Positions 23,378 to 33,399 of a stretch of 64,000 bases of DNA are shown in pieces. The notes beneath the pieces were generated by a model, which searched no databases, was not told the origin of the DNA, and saw only the letters and a program-made list of their open reading frames with translations. The number at the start of each line of letters is the position of its first letter. Within the stretch, counting starts at the first letter, position 1. The DNA comes from Isoetes taiwanensis (lineage: Eukaryota > Streptophyta > Lycopodiopsida > Isoetales > Isoetaceae). The stretch is taken from NCBI GenBank assembly GCA_021234155.1, contig JAJEKV010000112.1, positions 184,001 to 248,000 on the forward strand, written 5' to 3'. Position numbers and translations under genes: made by a program.

Positions 23378-24096
23378 ATGGCAATTTCTAGTACAACAGC
23401 AAATTATTCAGTTCTATCTCCTGCAACAGTGGAAAATTTTAACAGAGATAAATTTTATATTTGGAAGATTCGTATCAATTCTTTGCTGCTAGAAAGAGAT
23501 TTGGTGAAGATTGCAGATGGCACAGAAGTTAAACCTACAGATGCCGATGCTGCGACTAAGTGGGAGCACAAAGATGCCAAAGCCAAAGCTATTCTTCAAC
23601 AATGCTTGAGTGATAATCTCGCACCAACGATGATTGCTTTTGCAACTGCTAAAGAAATATGGGACTTTCTAAATAGCATTTATGGGGATAAAGGGAAGCC
23701 TACAATGATGTTCTTACGAAACAAACTATTGGATTTGAAACTGAGTGGCACCAATGGAGTTAGTTTTGTTTTTAGTATGCTTTTACAAAAACAATTAGCA
23801 TCCATAGGTTCTCCAATTGGTGATGACGAAGGAGTGGCTATACTTCTTAAAGATTTACCACAAGTCTTTGATACTTTGTCATATAATCTGCTAAGTAACA
23901 AAGCTTTAACGCGTCATGATGTAATTCAAGCTTTGCTTAAGGAGGATGCAAGACAGAAACAAAAGAAGGGCCATCAGAATCTGCATTCATTACTCGAAAT
24001 CAGCCCAGAAGAGAAAGAACTTGTTATTATTGCAAGAAGCCTGGCCATATGATTGCTGTTTGTCCAGAAAGAAGAGACAAGGAAAAATGGCTCTAA
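23378..24096 (+). pseudogene. gag: Copia-type Gag (UBN2-like) with CCHC zinc knuckle, frameshifted
   Basis: From ATG 23,378, 224 codons resemble the plant copia Gag (UBN2/RVT-gag) domain: NFNRDKFYIWKIRINSLL near residues 20-37, AKEIWDFLNSIYG near residue 90, and ALLKEDARQKQKKG near residue 185. This frame ends at 24,052. The zinc knuckle CYYCKKPGHMIAVC (C-x2-C-x4-H-x4-C, 24,022-24,063) is in another frame and stops at CTC-TAA shortly after. One indel near 23,970-24,010 therefore separates capsid from nucleocapsid. Gag forms the cytoplasmic particle that packages element RNA. Without pol, movement would require enzymes from an autonomous relative. Confidence 0.88.
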
Positions 24097-24216
24097 ATTG
24101 TTTTAGCCTGAGTGGGAGCTATGTGAGTCTGAGTGAAAATCTGTGTGCTTTGTGGTTCTTAGTGATCAGTAGTAAGTCATATGTAAATTGTGTATGGACA
24201 TTTGAGGCAGTGGAAG

Positions 24217-24462
24217 TGTTGAAAGTAAGCCTCTGCATGTCCACGTATCCTACAGTCCTAGTCATCAATCTAGTCATATGTCATGAGTCGTGCCTCTTGG
24301 CACAGTCACGCCTCTCTGAGGCAAATATATGTGTGCTACGGTCACTGTACGGTGAGGGTTTTTCTCACCACTCCATCTATCCATATTCAGTCTTTTCTGA
24401 TGTATATCTACTCCATCTATTCATATTCAGTCTTTTCTGCTGTATATCTCTGATTTTTTACA
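24217..24462 (+). repeat. 3' LTR of the copia-type element
   Basis: Same start and closely similar sequence to the 5' LTR, plus an internal duplication of CTCCATCTATYCATATTCAG. The TTTAC target duplication follows immediately. Confidence 0.92.
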
Positions 24463-24467
24463 TTTAC

Positions 24468-25600
24468 CATGTTAAAAGCCCTTTTCTATGCTTCATGACA
24501 TTTTCACTTTTGTTTGTGACACTAGATCTTCACTCTTTTCTATATTGAAAATAACATTTCACTCTTTTCTATATTGAAAATGCAGTTCCATAGTTCTACG
24601 TCAGGAAGCAATACACACGAATGCAACAAAGGAAATGCCTTGACTTCGGGCACTGGTGATCTGACTTTGGGCGCACGTGGTTGGGTCAGGTGGGGCTCAA
24701 GAAACCCTGATAGAAACACACCCTAAGCAAGTCTTAAATTTGAAATGTTTGGTACCATTCTTGGGGGTCCTAGCCATGCAGAGAACGACTAAAATGTTTT
24801 AGACATTCTTAAGAACGGCAAGGGAAAAATTTTACCATTCAATAGAAAAGCTTAGGAAAAAGTTGCCCTTCAATGGCCATGAATATGGGCAAAAAAAAAA
24901 AAATGCTTACATTATATCTTTTTTGTTTATACTTTACAGTTTTATTTGTTATTATTCTTGACCAAAACAAACAACATTTGATCTTCAAATTTTTTAAAAT
25001 CTCCTCCTCAACAAATCCATTTATTAAAATTGGCTAATGGCGAGGCAAGTAAAATGTGAAAAAAAAAAAAACAATAGAACGGTAAGAATTTCCCTTTCCT
25101 TATTTCATTTTCTTTCCCGTCCAACGCCGAGCTTCTTCATCTGTAGTTTGATCTGAATACGACCAATTCGATTAATCAGCTTTAGAGCCTATTCAACGCA
25201 GAGGAATTTCAAGGCATGTCGTCTCTTGAACATATATTTTTTATTTTTTGAATGGCCAACTCTGTTTTTTTGCAAAAGGATTTTTTGATTTTCAATGGCA
25301 AATTGCACATAATATTTTTCCTTATTTCTTGCATTGGCAATGGCAATACGTCAATGTGAAATATATTAATATTAATAAGACTATGAGTTATTTTGAACCC
25401 TTTTCTGTAGTTATATTTATTAAAAGTTAAAATATATTATCCATAATTTTAATGTTTTTTCCTTTTCTTCGTTTGGGTCCATAGGCATTGCAGTTGATCT
25501 TTGAGAATATATTCTATTCTATTCTATTCTTATAATTTTTATAGTTTAAGCTTTGAATGTCTTTCAATTTCTTGTACTCTTTGTATTCGTTTGAGCAATA
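24468..25600. other. Anonymous AT-rich DNA with (TTCTA)n at 25,511-25,531
   Basis: No gene is seen. A 13-A run lies near 24,891-24,903 and a 12-A run near 25,060-25,071. Confidence 0.4.
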
Positions 25601-25608
25601 AAGGTCCA

Positions 25609-25750
25609 CGTTCATCAAAAAGGTTTGCTCTTCAAATGGAATGGCAATTATTGCCCTTCAAAAAAATACTAGATCCCATTCAAATTTAAGCCTAGGGTCC
25701 CTAAGAGTGAAGCAGGAAACTTCTAGCAATGCTGCAATACACATTCAAAC
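25609..25750 (+). repeat. Duplicate of the lectin-kinase 5' flank, upstream copy
   Basis: This ~140-base block matches 27,030-27,161 at roughly 90% identity. Shared phrases are AATGGCAATTATTGCCC, CCTAGGGTCCCTA, GTGAAGCAGGAAACTTCTAG and CAATGCTGCAATACACATTC. In the downstream copy the homology ends a few dozen bases before the kinase start codon. Here it runs into unrelated AT-rich DNA. Confidence 0.88.
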
Positions 25751-26024
25751 GATATTATAGCATCGATAGTTATGTAAAGTTTTGGTTTGTTGCAATTCTG
25801 AAGTATCCGCCAATCCTAGACTGCCACGTGTACACAATTCTGTCAAGGAATTACAACTTAGTTACATTTTTTAAAGTTAGTTACATTCTTAAGCTTCATT
25901 TTTTTTTACTGAACATTCTGATGTTAGTTACTTACAAAATGAAGCATACATAGTTTTAAGTGAACATTATACAGTCTTAAAATTCTAAACAAAATTACAA
26001 TGATCAAGAAATAGGTTCACGTAC

Positions 26025-26135
26025 ACAGATCATGGAATTACACAGATCAATTCATACAATTACACAGATGATCATGGAATTACACAGATTATTAAAAGTT
26101 CATGGAATTACAGAGATCATGATGGAATTACATAG
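26025..26135 (+). repeat. Degenerate tandem repeat, CATGGAATTACACAGAT
   Basis: Five imperfect units of about 20-25 bases built on ATGGAATTACACAGATCA. Confidence 0.75.
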
Positions 26136-26431
26136 GTTCATATCAGAAAACGTTCACATCTATTCCACAGATCAAATTTGAAGTAATCAGTTCACATCAA
26201 AGTTCAAGTGATCATACCTAAAGACTTCAATTCCTGAAGACTTAACCATGCCATAACCAGTTACCCTTGACAGATGAACCACGGGTAAGCTAATAATTGC
26301 ATAAAGAAATAGGTAATCATGATGACTAGCATTTCCCACCTCCAGACGTCGCAAGAACAACTTGCAAGACGTAAAACATGAGATTAGAATAGAATAAGCA
26401 TACTAAAAAAGAAAACATGCGCTCACCTTCA

Positions 26432-26860
26432 AAAAAACTTCGGAATCCAGAATTATATGTGTCTTTACAAGCTGGAACCACAAAAAATCAACAAAAACAC
26501 GAGTTCTTGGCGATGTTTAGCCGATCTTGCAAAAACAGCAGTAAAAATCCAAAGTTAGTAGAAGAAAAAGAAAAGAAAAATGAGTCACAGCGGTGTTATG
26601 CACCATATTTTACGTTAGAATGCCACCAAAAACACCACCAGCAGCAAAAAACTTCCGATTCCAGAATTATAAGTGTATACAAGCCGAAAACACAAAAAAT
26701 GCACAAAACCACGAGTTCTTGGCGATGCCTTTGCCGATCTTGCAAAAACAACAGTAAAATGCAAGGTTAATCGAAAAAGTACAGAAAAAGTGAAGAAAAA
26801 TCAATGATAGAGGTTAGGTGCCACCAAAAAAGACTGCCAATGATGGCTAAGGCAATGCCA
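26432..26860 (+). repeat. Two-copy tandem duplication (~210 bp)
   Basis: ACTTCGGAATCCAGAATTAT, CACGAGTTCTTGGCGATG, CCGATCTTGCAAAAACA and GCCACCAAAAA recur in order about 210 bases apart. The array lies 0.3-0.7 kb upstream of the receptor-kinase gene. Confidence 0.75.
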
Positions 26861-26961
26861 TAGCCGAGAGGAAAAGAAGCGCAAAAAGAGAAAAAAAAAT
26901 GTCAATGTTTTTCTTTTATAGCGCCACGTCAGAATTGTAACAAAATCAAACTTCACGTTAC

Positions 26962-26987
26962 AAGAATGTCCCTTTTAGGGGACATTC
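26962..26987. repeat. Perfect 10-bp-stem hairpin upstream of the kinase
   Basis: GAATGTCCC, a TTTTAG loop and GGGGACATTC pair over 9-10 bases. The centre resembles that of the larger 22.5-kb hairpin. It is about 230 bases upstream of the kinase start; a role is not shown. Confidence 0.55.
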
Positions 26988-27029
26988 CGGCGTGGAAGCC
27001 ATGCTGACGCGCATTAGTGCGGAGGCGTT

Positions 27030-27161
27030 CATCAAAACAGTTTGCCCTTCAAATTGAATGGCAATTATTGCCCCTACTAGGTCCCATTCAAATTTAATCC
27101 TAGGGTCCCTAGGAGTGAAGCAGGAAACTTCTAGCAATGCTGCAATACACATTCAAACATA
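27030..27161 (+). repeat. Duplicate of the lectin-kinase 5' flank, downstream copy
   Basis: The partner of the block at 25,609-25,750. It ends 58 bases before the chosen start codon, so it probably covers 5' UTR and core-promoter sequence. No clear TATA box could be chosen. Confidence 0.85.
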
Positions 27162-27218
27162 ATTACAAGATCGTTGGCACGAAGAAGGGCTCCCTTGGCC
27201 ATAGCAGTGCCATCACTT

Positions 27219-29251
27219 ATGGCTTATCTTATCATTCTCCTGCTCTTCTTCCACTCCTGGGCCTCTGCCAATTTTATCTTGAGTGGTTTCAATGATGGAT
27301 CCTGCATACCCCTTGGGAACGCAACTACCAACGCAGATTCTGTCGATCTTACCATCAACAAGTACAACCAGAACATAACAGGCAGTGAAGGCAAGGTGTA
27401 TTACAAGGAGCCCTTTAGATTTAAGAATGCAACCACTGCAGCATCCTTCTCTACAGTCATCGACTTTCTTATCAACGCAGAAAATAGTGGTGATTGTCCT
27501 GGCGATGGTATGACTTTCTTTGTCCAAGCTGATCCACAGTCATTTGTTTGGGGTAATGGATCATCGCTGGGTGTACGTGGCACTGCCCAAAACCCATTCC
27601 TTGCTGTGGAGTTTGACACTTTCCGTAACAATGATACCAACGATAATACAGACTCCAACACAAATTGTGCTGCCGAGTGTGGCGGCATAGATTCTTTTCA
27701 TGTCGGCATAGATTTGAACACTAGTATGGTTTCTGTCAACTACACCTGCTATCGAAATCTTACAAATGGGACGCAAAGGGCATGGATCGATTATGATGCA
27801 CAGACTCAACTCCTTGAATTGAGAATCACCCAACAAAGCAATTCTCGTCCTTCTGCAGCTATTGTCTCTTATCATGTACACCTGTTTACATTGTTTAAAC
27901 ATGACGATTTCTTGTATGTTGGATTGTCTGCAAGTACAGGTGCCTCAGCAGAGTTACATACAGTTTATTCTTGGAGTTTTAATATTGCCGAACTTCAAAT
28001 TCAAACTCCTTTGTCTGCTCCATCTCCGTCGCCTCCGCCTCAAAATCCCATGTCTGCTCCCATATTCAGTAAAAATACTAGACGCATTCTTATCATTGTG
28101 TTTGCCATTACCATACCTGTCTGTGCCTTAATTGCTTGCTTGGTCTGCTGCATCAAGAGGGCCCAAATTAGAAACAGGAAAAAACATGATAATGTGCCAC
28201 AAATGCCAGAAATGAATATTCCTCTTCCAAGATATAGCTATGCAGAGCTAAGTCTAGCCACCAAGCGGTTTAGCAAGAGCGAGATACTTGGAAAGGGAGG
28301 ATATGGAAGCGTTTATAAAGGTATGTTGCCAAGTGACGGATCCATGGTAGCTGTTAAGGTCATGGCTGTAGAAGGGCTACACCAATTCCTGGCAGAACTC
28401 TCTGTAATAGGGCGCCTAAAGCACAAGAATCTGGTGGGTTTAAGAGGCTGGTGTTATGACCATGAAAAATTGATTCTGGTTTATGATTACATGCCAAATG
28501 GGAGTCTGGATCAACATCTGTTTTCAACAGAAAGATTGTTGACGTGGAGTCAAAGATTTGAAATAATAAAGGGAATAGCAGAGGGATTATTGTTCTTGCA
28601 TTGTGGATGGGAGCAGAGGATAGTGCACAGAGATATCAAAGCTGCAAATGTACTTCTAGATGGTAAATTCTCTCCTCGTTTAGGTGATTTTGGGCTCTCA
28701 AAACTAATGGAAGACAATAAAACACAACAGACCATGACACAGGCAGGTACCAGGGGTTACATTGCACCGGAATTAGCCTACATGGGCAGGGCTAACGAGA
28801 AGTCCGATATCTACAGTTTTGGGGTTCTTCTTTTGGAAATAGCTTGTGGAAAATCTGTTCTTGGTTTGGTTCTGCATCAGAGACCCAAGAATACCAGTTT
28901 CTGTTGGATTGGGTTTGGCAGGCCCATGCCATGGATGATTTGCTTGGAGTTGGGGATCCGAGACTTAATTCGGAATATAATCAAGAAGAAATGCGACTAG
29001 TTTTGTGTTTGGGATTGATTTGCAGCCACCCAGATGCAGATCGGAGGCCTAGCATGAAAGAATGTTGCCAGATAATCAACTATGGAGCTGTTCTGCCAGA
29101 TCTGCCCATTTCAAAACCAACCGTGAGTTTTGGTGATCACCAAATACCTTCAATCTTTTCTCAATCTTCAGGATCTAAAGGACAGAGCAGTGGCATCTGG
29201 AGCGTTGATAATTCAGACAGATCCAATGTCGCCCTTCTTCATCACACTTAG
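27219..29251 (+). CDS. L-type lectin receptor-like kinase (LecRK), one frameshift
   Basis: A plasma-membrane receptor kinase of the legume-lectin class; members perceive extracellular ligands and signal through a cytosolic Ser/Thr kinase. The first in-frame ATG is 27,219. The open frame extends further 5' without ATG, and this start gives a good signal peptide (MAYLIILLLFFHSWASA). Residues about 18-257 are the lectin domain, with FLAVEFDTFRNND and DSFHVGIDLN. A Pro/Ser linker (APSPSPPPQNP) precedes a transmembrane helix at about 288-313. The kinase has the glycine loop GKGGYGSVYKG at 358, the VAVKV lysine at about 380, HRDIKAANVLLD at 470, DFGLSKL at 490 and GTRGYIAPELAYMG. All catalytic residues are present. 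A one-base frame change near 28,855-28,875 shifts the last ~125 codons, which read DWVWQAHAMDDLLGVGDPRL and DRRPSMKECCQII as expected for subdomains X-XI. It is intronless, as is usual for LecRKs. Either a sequencing error or a recent pseudogene. Confidence 0.93.
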
Positions 29252-29755
29252 GTAGCCAGAATTCTATCCGTGGTAAATACATTTACACGTATGTAACTTT
29301 GGGAAATGTCATTTATCCGCATTGTTTTCTAGGTAAACTAAAGAGCTACCCTTATAGGCTAATCGTGTCCATATATGTATAAGTGCCATGTGTGAAGGAT
29401 TGGGTTCACCTTAGAAATAAGTATATGAATAATGTATAGCCTAATGTGTAGGTTGGAATAGATTGGGGAGATAATGGAGTAACAAATGGTATGAATTGCA
29501 TAGAGTTTAGGGTATTAGTTGCTGAAATTCCACGTTCTTACCTTTTCTCTTCTATTTGCACTTTGGCATGCTAAAATATCTTCACATCTCTGAGCACATT
29601 TACCACTCATGTCATAAATGATAATGCACACGATTCGAAGAAGCACCAGAAACAAACAAAAGCTGGATTGCACAATCAATCATTGATCTACAGGCCTACA
29701 TATGAAAAGTCTCAGCAAAGCAACGCATAAGGAATGGCCATTGGTTACAAAATTT
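29252..29755. other. 3' flank of the kinase gene
   Basis: AT-rich with no further gene. No poly(A) signal could be chosen confidently. Confidence 0.4.
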
Positions 29756-29804
29756 GGCCAAACTTATGTCTTACAATCGTCTACAAGAAGGCATGTGCAT
29801 GCTA

Positions 29805-31331
29805 TCATTTTTTAGACCAGCAAGCTTTCATCTGTACACTTCCATACATCTCAATCCCATTCTCATTAAGAGTGGCACTGCTTACCACTCTCTTGCCCCT
29901 ATACACCATATGCCAATTTGGGGGCATTGTTAAAGAGTTTAGCTCCATCTCGCACACAATTTTCTTCTTCACTATTGCAACAGAGTCAAATAAATCCACT
30001 GGAAATGAGAGGCACAAATAATCAGTCGTCATGACCGAGATGTAAAAGTCCTTCGACATGTCTGGTGGATCCAACATGTCTAAAGGCACCACATGTTCCA
30101 CATGTTCCACACATGAAGCATTCATTATACGAACTGCAGAAATTGAACACGAGTATAATGCATATTATGGTAATGGTACTCTATATGTCATAAGATATTC
30201 TTCATGCTTGTATATTCCTTACAATCTGCAAACGTATGAACTACTCAGAATAGAAACTGCAGATATTGAATCCATATATAATGCATATTATGGTTCTTTT
30301 CATGCTATTCTTAATGAGCAGGCAATAACGCACACTATATTTACCTGCAAATTTGACTCAGCGTCTAATCCAGATACTTGTGAACTCTCAAAGACAACTA
30401 ACATGTCATTCTCCACTTCGGCACTTCCCCTTCTTCTATCTCTAGAGATTTTAGAAGGCGTTTGTTCATCATGTGGACAAGAACAAGAGCAGTCTCTAGG
30501 CCTCTTCTTTCTGATATGGTCTTTCAATTCCTCATTTTCTTTGACCAAAGCCAATGCCACATCTCCAATAGCACATGAGAAACCCCGACAAGATCACTTC
30601 TTTCAATCTATCACTTGAAAGAGTAGCGCAATTAACCAAGTGCTCCAACTTTTGCTTCTCTGCCTGTGATAAGCTGGTCCCTTTTGTGTACAATTTGATC
30701 TCATCATATAGAATGTTTATGAGAATCCTTAAGTGCAACAGACAAAGCTTTGGCAAATTCCAGAAATACACTGAATGGAAATGGATTTATGCTAGTCTTA
30801 CAATAACCAAGGCACTTGAGCAGAATATTTGCACCAGTGCGGTCAAAATGCAAGAGCTTATATTCATCTTCAACGAAATTTGTTATTAATTTGAGAGCTA
30901 ACAGAGGAGATGACGTACCTAAATCTTGTGGTAAAATCTGCTCAAAAAGATTTCTCCTCAGTTTTATGATAGGTTCGTCTTTGAGAGGGATGCCATCCAT
31001 CAGAATAAGGACAAAGAACTGTGTTGGGAGCAGATGTTGGGATTAATAGGCTCTCTTGTTCTTCTGAGCTCTTGAGGGCATCCTTTTCTTGATCTTGGCT
31101 TGGACATAGCGATATTTCCATCTACCAAGTTCTTGGCAACAACACCAAGTGCATCAATTTGGGATGTTGTGGCTGTTTTAGCTGCCAAAACAAAAGCCTC
31201 AACAATTTCGTTCCCATGGCATTCAGGCATTCTGATCTCAAGCCTGAACCTATAACCTCCATCTCATATATGGGTAGCAGAATCAGTTTCTGAACATAAT
31301 TGTTTAAATCCCTTGTTTGCATGTTCTTGAT
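29805..31331 (-). pseudogene. Broken multi-exon gene with ubiquitin-like C-terminus, function unknown
   Basis: Protein-like minus-strand segments follow one another. 31,000-31,230 contains EAFVLAAKTATTSQIDALGV. 30,704-31,025 contains LFEQILPQDLGTSSPLLALK and GANILLKCLGYCKTSINPFP, preceded by a plausible acceptor (CCCAACACAG at about 31,025). 30,532-30,715 contains YDEIKLYTKGTSLSQAEKQK, and 30,300-30,590 contains DVALALVKENEELKDHIRKK. 29,805-30,045 ends with VYRGKRVVSSATLNENGIEM, resembling the latter half of a ubiquitin-like fold. Adjacent segments are in different frames with too little room for introns, so frameshifts are present. The N-terminal side is cut by a MULE-like insertion at 31,341 and coding-like sequence resumes beyond it. 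I do not recognise the family. Confidence 0.5.
30131..30305. repeat. Tandem duplication within the broken gene
   Basis: AACTGCAGAAATTGAACACG...TATAATGCATATTATGG at 30,131-30,171 recurs as AACTGCAGATATTGAATCCA...TATAATGCATATTATGG at 30,257-30,293. The segment lies between two coding-like blocks and may be intronic. Confidence 0.65.
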
Positions 31332-31340
31332 GAAAATGCG

Positions 31341-32494
31341 GCTAGTTTGAAGGATCCGGCCCCCCTCTATTGAAGAATCCGGCCTCTGCAGTAACATTAG
31401 TATCCGGCCCCCTCCATTTAACCTATCCGGCCAAGGGTTAAATTTGAACGTTGTAGTACCATTGAAGATTCATGGCAAAGGTTTCAAGAACGAACAGGCG
31501 ATGTAGTGGAAAGCACAAAACTCTTCTCAACGAATGACTATGCTATTGGTAGTGTGGAGATAGAGCAACAAACTGAAAAGTGGGCAACTACTTTGTGCAA
31601 GAACTTTGGAGAAGGGAGGTATGGATTTGTTGATATTGAAAAATGCAAAGGACACGCATTTGCATTTGTTGTGAGATTAAATGCAAAGCACGGTCGTAAA
31701 AACATGAGAGCATTATGGGATGCTTGCAGAGAGCAACAATTTAACTTTGATGTTTATGATGAAGTAATGAAACTGTGGCAGGCCACTCTTGTTCCTCAAA
31801 GAAGTTCGTAGAGAGTGTGAGCGTGGTTTCAGAAGGCGTAATTTGATAAAAGATGACGATAGGGAACGTTTATTGCCGAAAGTACACTTGAGACCTTGAT
31901 GTTTTTTGTCATTATCGGCACCTAGTTATGTAGATGCTGATTATGAATTGATTTTTTCTAAGTGGATGGACCAAAAGCAACGTCGTGCTTTGTCATTGTA
32001 ACTTTTAATATGAATATATGGAATCATTGAGTATTACATTCATGGTTTGATGACTATCTGTTTAAATTGTTAATTTATTGAATTGAATGGCAGCCAAAAA
32101 ATTTACTATGCAGCAGAATCGGTAGCGTTAAAACCGCCATTCAAAACGAAAGGCAAAAGTTTTGGAAGCGCCCTTCAAAAGAATGGAAGGGCTGCCATGC
32201 AAATTTAACCCTCGATCCGCCCTTTAACCAATCCGCCCCCTTTATGACGATTTGGTAGGTTGAATTTTGTTGAATAATTTAGTTAAAATTAGTTTACTTG
32301 CCTCATCGGCGTTGGAGTAGAGGGGCCGGATTGGTTAAAAGGGGGCGGATACTACCAATTCTCGCGCGGTGTGTTGGAGTAAAGGGGGCGGATTGGTTGG
32401 GGGGGGGGGGGATAGGTTAAATGGAGGGGCCGGATGCTACCGGGCATCGCAGAGGCCGGATTCTTCAATAGAGGGGGGGATCCTTCAACCGCCC
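31341..32494. mobile_element. MULE-like non-autonomous element, 9-bp target duplication
   Basis: GAAAATGCG flanks both sides (31,332-31,340 and 32,495-32,503). Terminal inverted repeats are about 90 bases long: the left side GGATCC...CTCTATTGAAGAATCCGGCC...CCATTTAACCTATC is matched in reverse complement by 32,405-32,490. Long TIRs and a 9-bp duplication are the hallmarks of Mutator-like elements. Subterminal repeats of GGCGGATTGGTT/AACCAATCCGCC occur at 32,205-32,245 and 32,320-32,400. The 1,154-bp interior encodes no recognisable transposase; one 101-codon frame lies at 31,506-31,811. The insertion splits a coding-like sequence that continues at 32,504-32,640. Confidence 0.9.
31506..31811 (+). 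CDS. Unknown 101-codon ORF carried inside the MULE-like element
   Basis: An ATG-initiated frame with mixed composition, including EKWATTLCKNFGEGRYGFVD and CKGHAFAFVVRLNAKHGRKN. The sequence looks protein-like (balanced charge, aromatic residues) but matches no family I can name. It could be a captured host gene fragment, as in Pack-MULEs, or a remnant of the parental transposase region. It ends at 31,811, and no second exon could be linked. Confidence 0.35.
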   Translation: MESTKLFSTNDYAIGSVEIEQQTEKWATTLCKNFGEGRYGFVDIEKCKGHAFAFVVRLNAKHGRKNMRALWDACREQQFNFDVYDEVMKLWQATLVPQRSS

Positions 32495-32640
32495 GAAAAT
32501 GCGGCGTGCGTTCGTGCATTTCAGCGTGTAAATGCGATTTTGGGGCGGGAAGTCCATCGTGAAGAACGCTCAAGGCTTTGAACACGATGTCCATGAGTTT
32601 AGCATATAATCTTCGCAAAACTTATCACATACCTCTTGTA

Positions 32641-33355
32641 GGTTTTCCCCCGTAAAATGTGGGCTGATGAGTTCATCCCCAAAATTGAGGCTCCATGGCT
32701 AAGATACGTAAACTTGATATCAGCAACAAGACTGATTCCACTTCCATAACGTGAAGTTCAAGATCGCTTGAAAAGTTTCTATCCCTCCTGGAAAATCCCC
32801 CATATCTACAAACATATGTCTTGGTTTATCTACCGATCCGAGAGGCTACCAAGAATCTACATCTAGGTAACAAAACCCATCTCTCGCAAACGAAATTTGT
32901 GGCCACCGATTACGATCGTCGCCGATCATAAGATTCATCCGCAAAATCGAGCGTAGACCTTTTGGCCGCAAATGCGGAACATCATTTTCTTCCAAACTGG
33001 GGCCATCCATTTCTGCAGCCGAAAAATATTGTATAAACCCTCCATTTTTTCCAGGATGGGATGTTTGATGCTACCGCAGCTACCTACATGTTCCGAAGAT
33101 GCAAATTCCAAAGAGAACAGTTGGTTTGGCTGAATAATCCTCCGAATCAGGGAAAGAAAGGGAGCTTCAGTCTATGTGGGCAAAAGCAAGCAGGAAGGGA
33201 GGCTGAAGGAAACCCGGTCTTTCATTTTCGTACAAAAATTGCAGAGTCCAGGGGCACGACCGATACGCTCAAATTATATTTCCCCGATTTGGGTTAGACT
33301 CCCAATGACAGGAAACCTCCCCCATTTTCTTCTGGGGACTCCCCATTTTCTTCTG
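32641..33355. other. Anonymous DNA
   Basis: No convincing gene; short frames at 33,061-33,409 lack motifs. AGGAAACCTCCCCC at 33,310-33,322 anticipates the TIR-like hairpin that follows. Confidence 0.4.
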
Positions 33356-33399
33356 TGGAAACCTCCCCAGCTTTCGGCTAAAGCCTGGGGAGGTTTCCA
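33356..33399. repeat. Left hairpin/TIR of a large MULE-type element
   Basis: TGGAAACCTCCCCAGCTTTC, a short loop and GGGGAGGTTTCCA form a palindrome. The reverse complement of 39,547-39,590 begins TGGAAACCTCCCCAACTTTC, so the two make an inverted pair around the transposase. A partial third copy (CTGGGAGGTTTC) lies at 33,410. No target duplication was found, so the exact ends are provisional. Confidence 0.6.

Larger units (their letters stand above)
22748..24462 (+). mobile_element. Ty1/copia-type LTR element without pol (TR-GAG-like)
   Basis: The 5' LTR is 22,748-22,942 (TGTTGAAAATAAG...TCTACA). It is followed directly by TGGTATCAGAGCC (22,943-22,955), the initiator-methionine-tRNA primer site usual in plant copia elements. 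The 3' LTR is 24,217-24,462 and is preceded by purine-rich GAGGCAGTGGAAG. A perfect 5-bp duplication TTTAC flanks the element (22,743-22,747 and 24,463-24,467). The interior holds only gag. No protease, integrase, RT or RNase H coding is present between the zinc knuckle and the 3' LTR. The 3' LTR is longer (246 vs 195 bp) because of an internal tandem duplication. This is the architecture called TR-GAG. Confidence 0.93.

Noticed and set aside
27174-27218. Upstream start for the lectin kinase
   Set aside because: The frame is open here but has no ATG; the first ATG at 27,219 gives a normal signal peptide.
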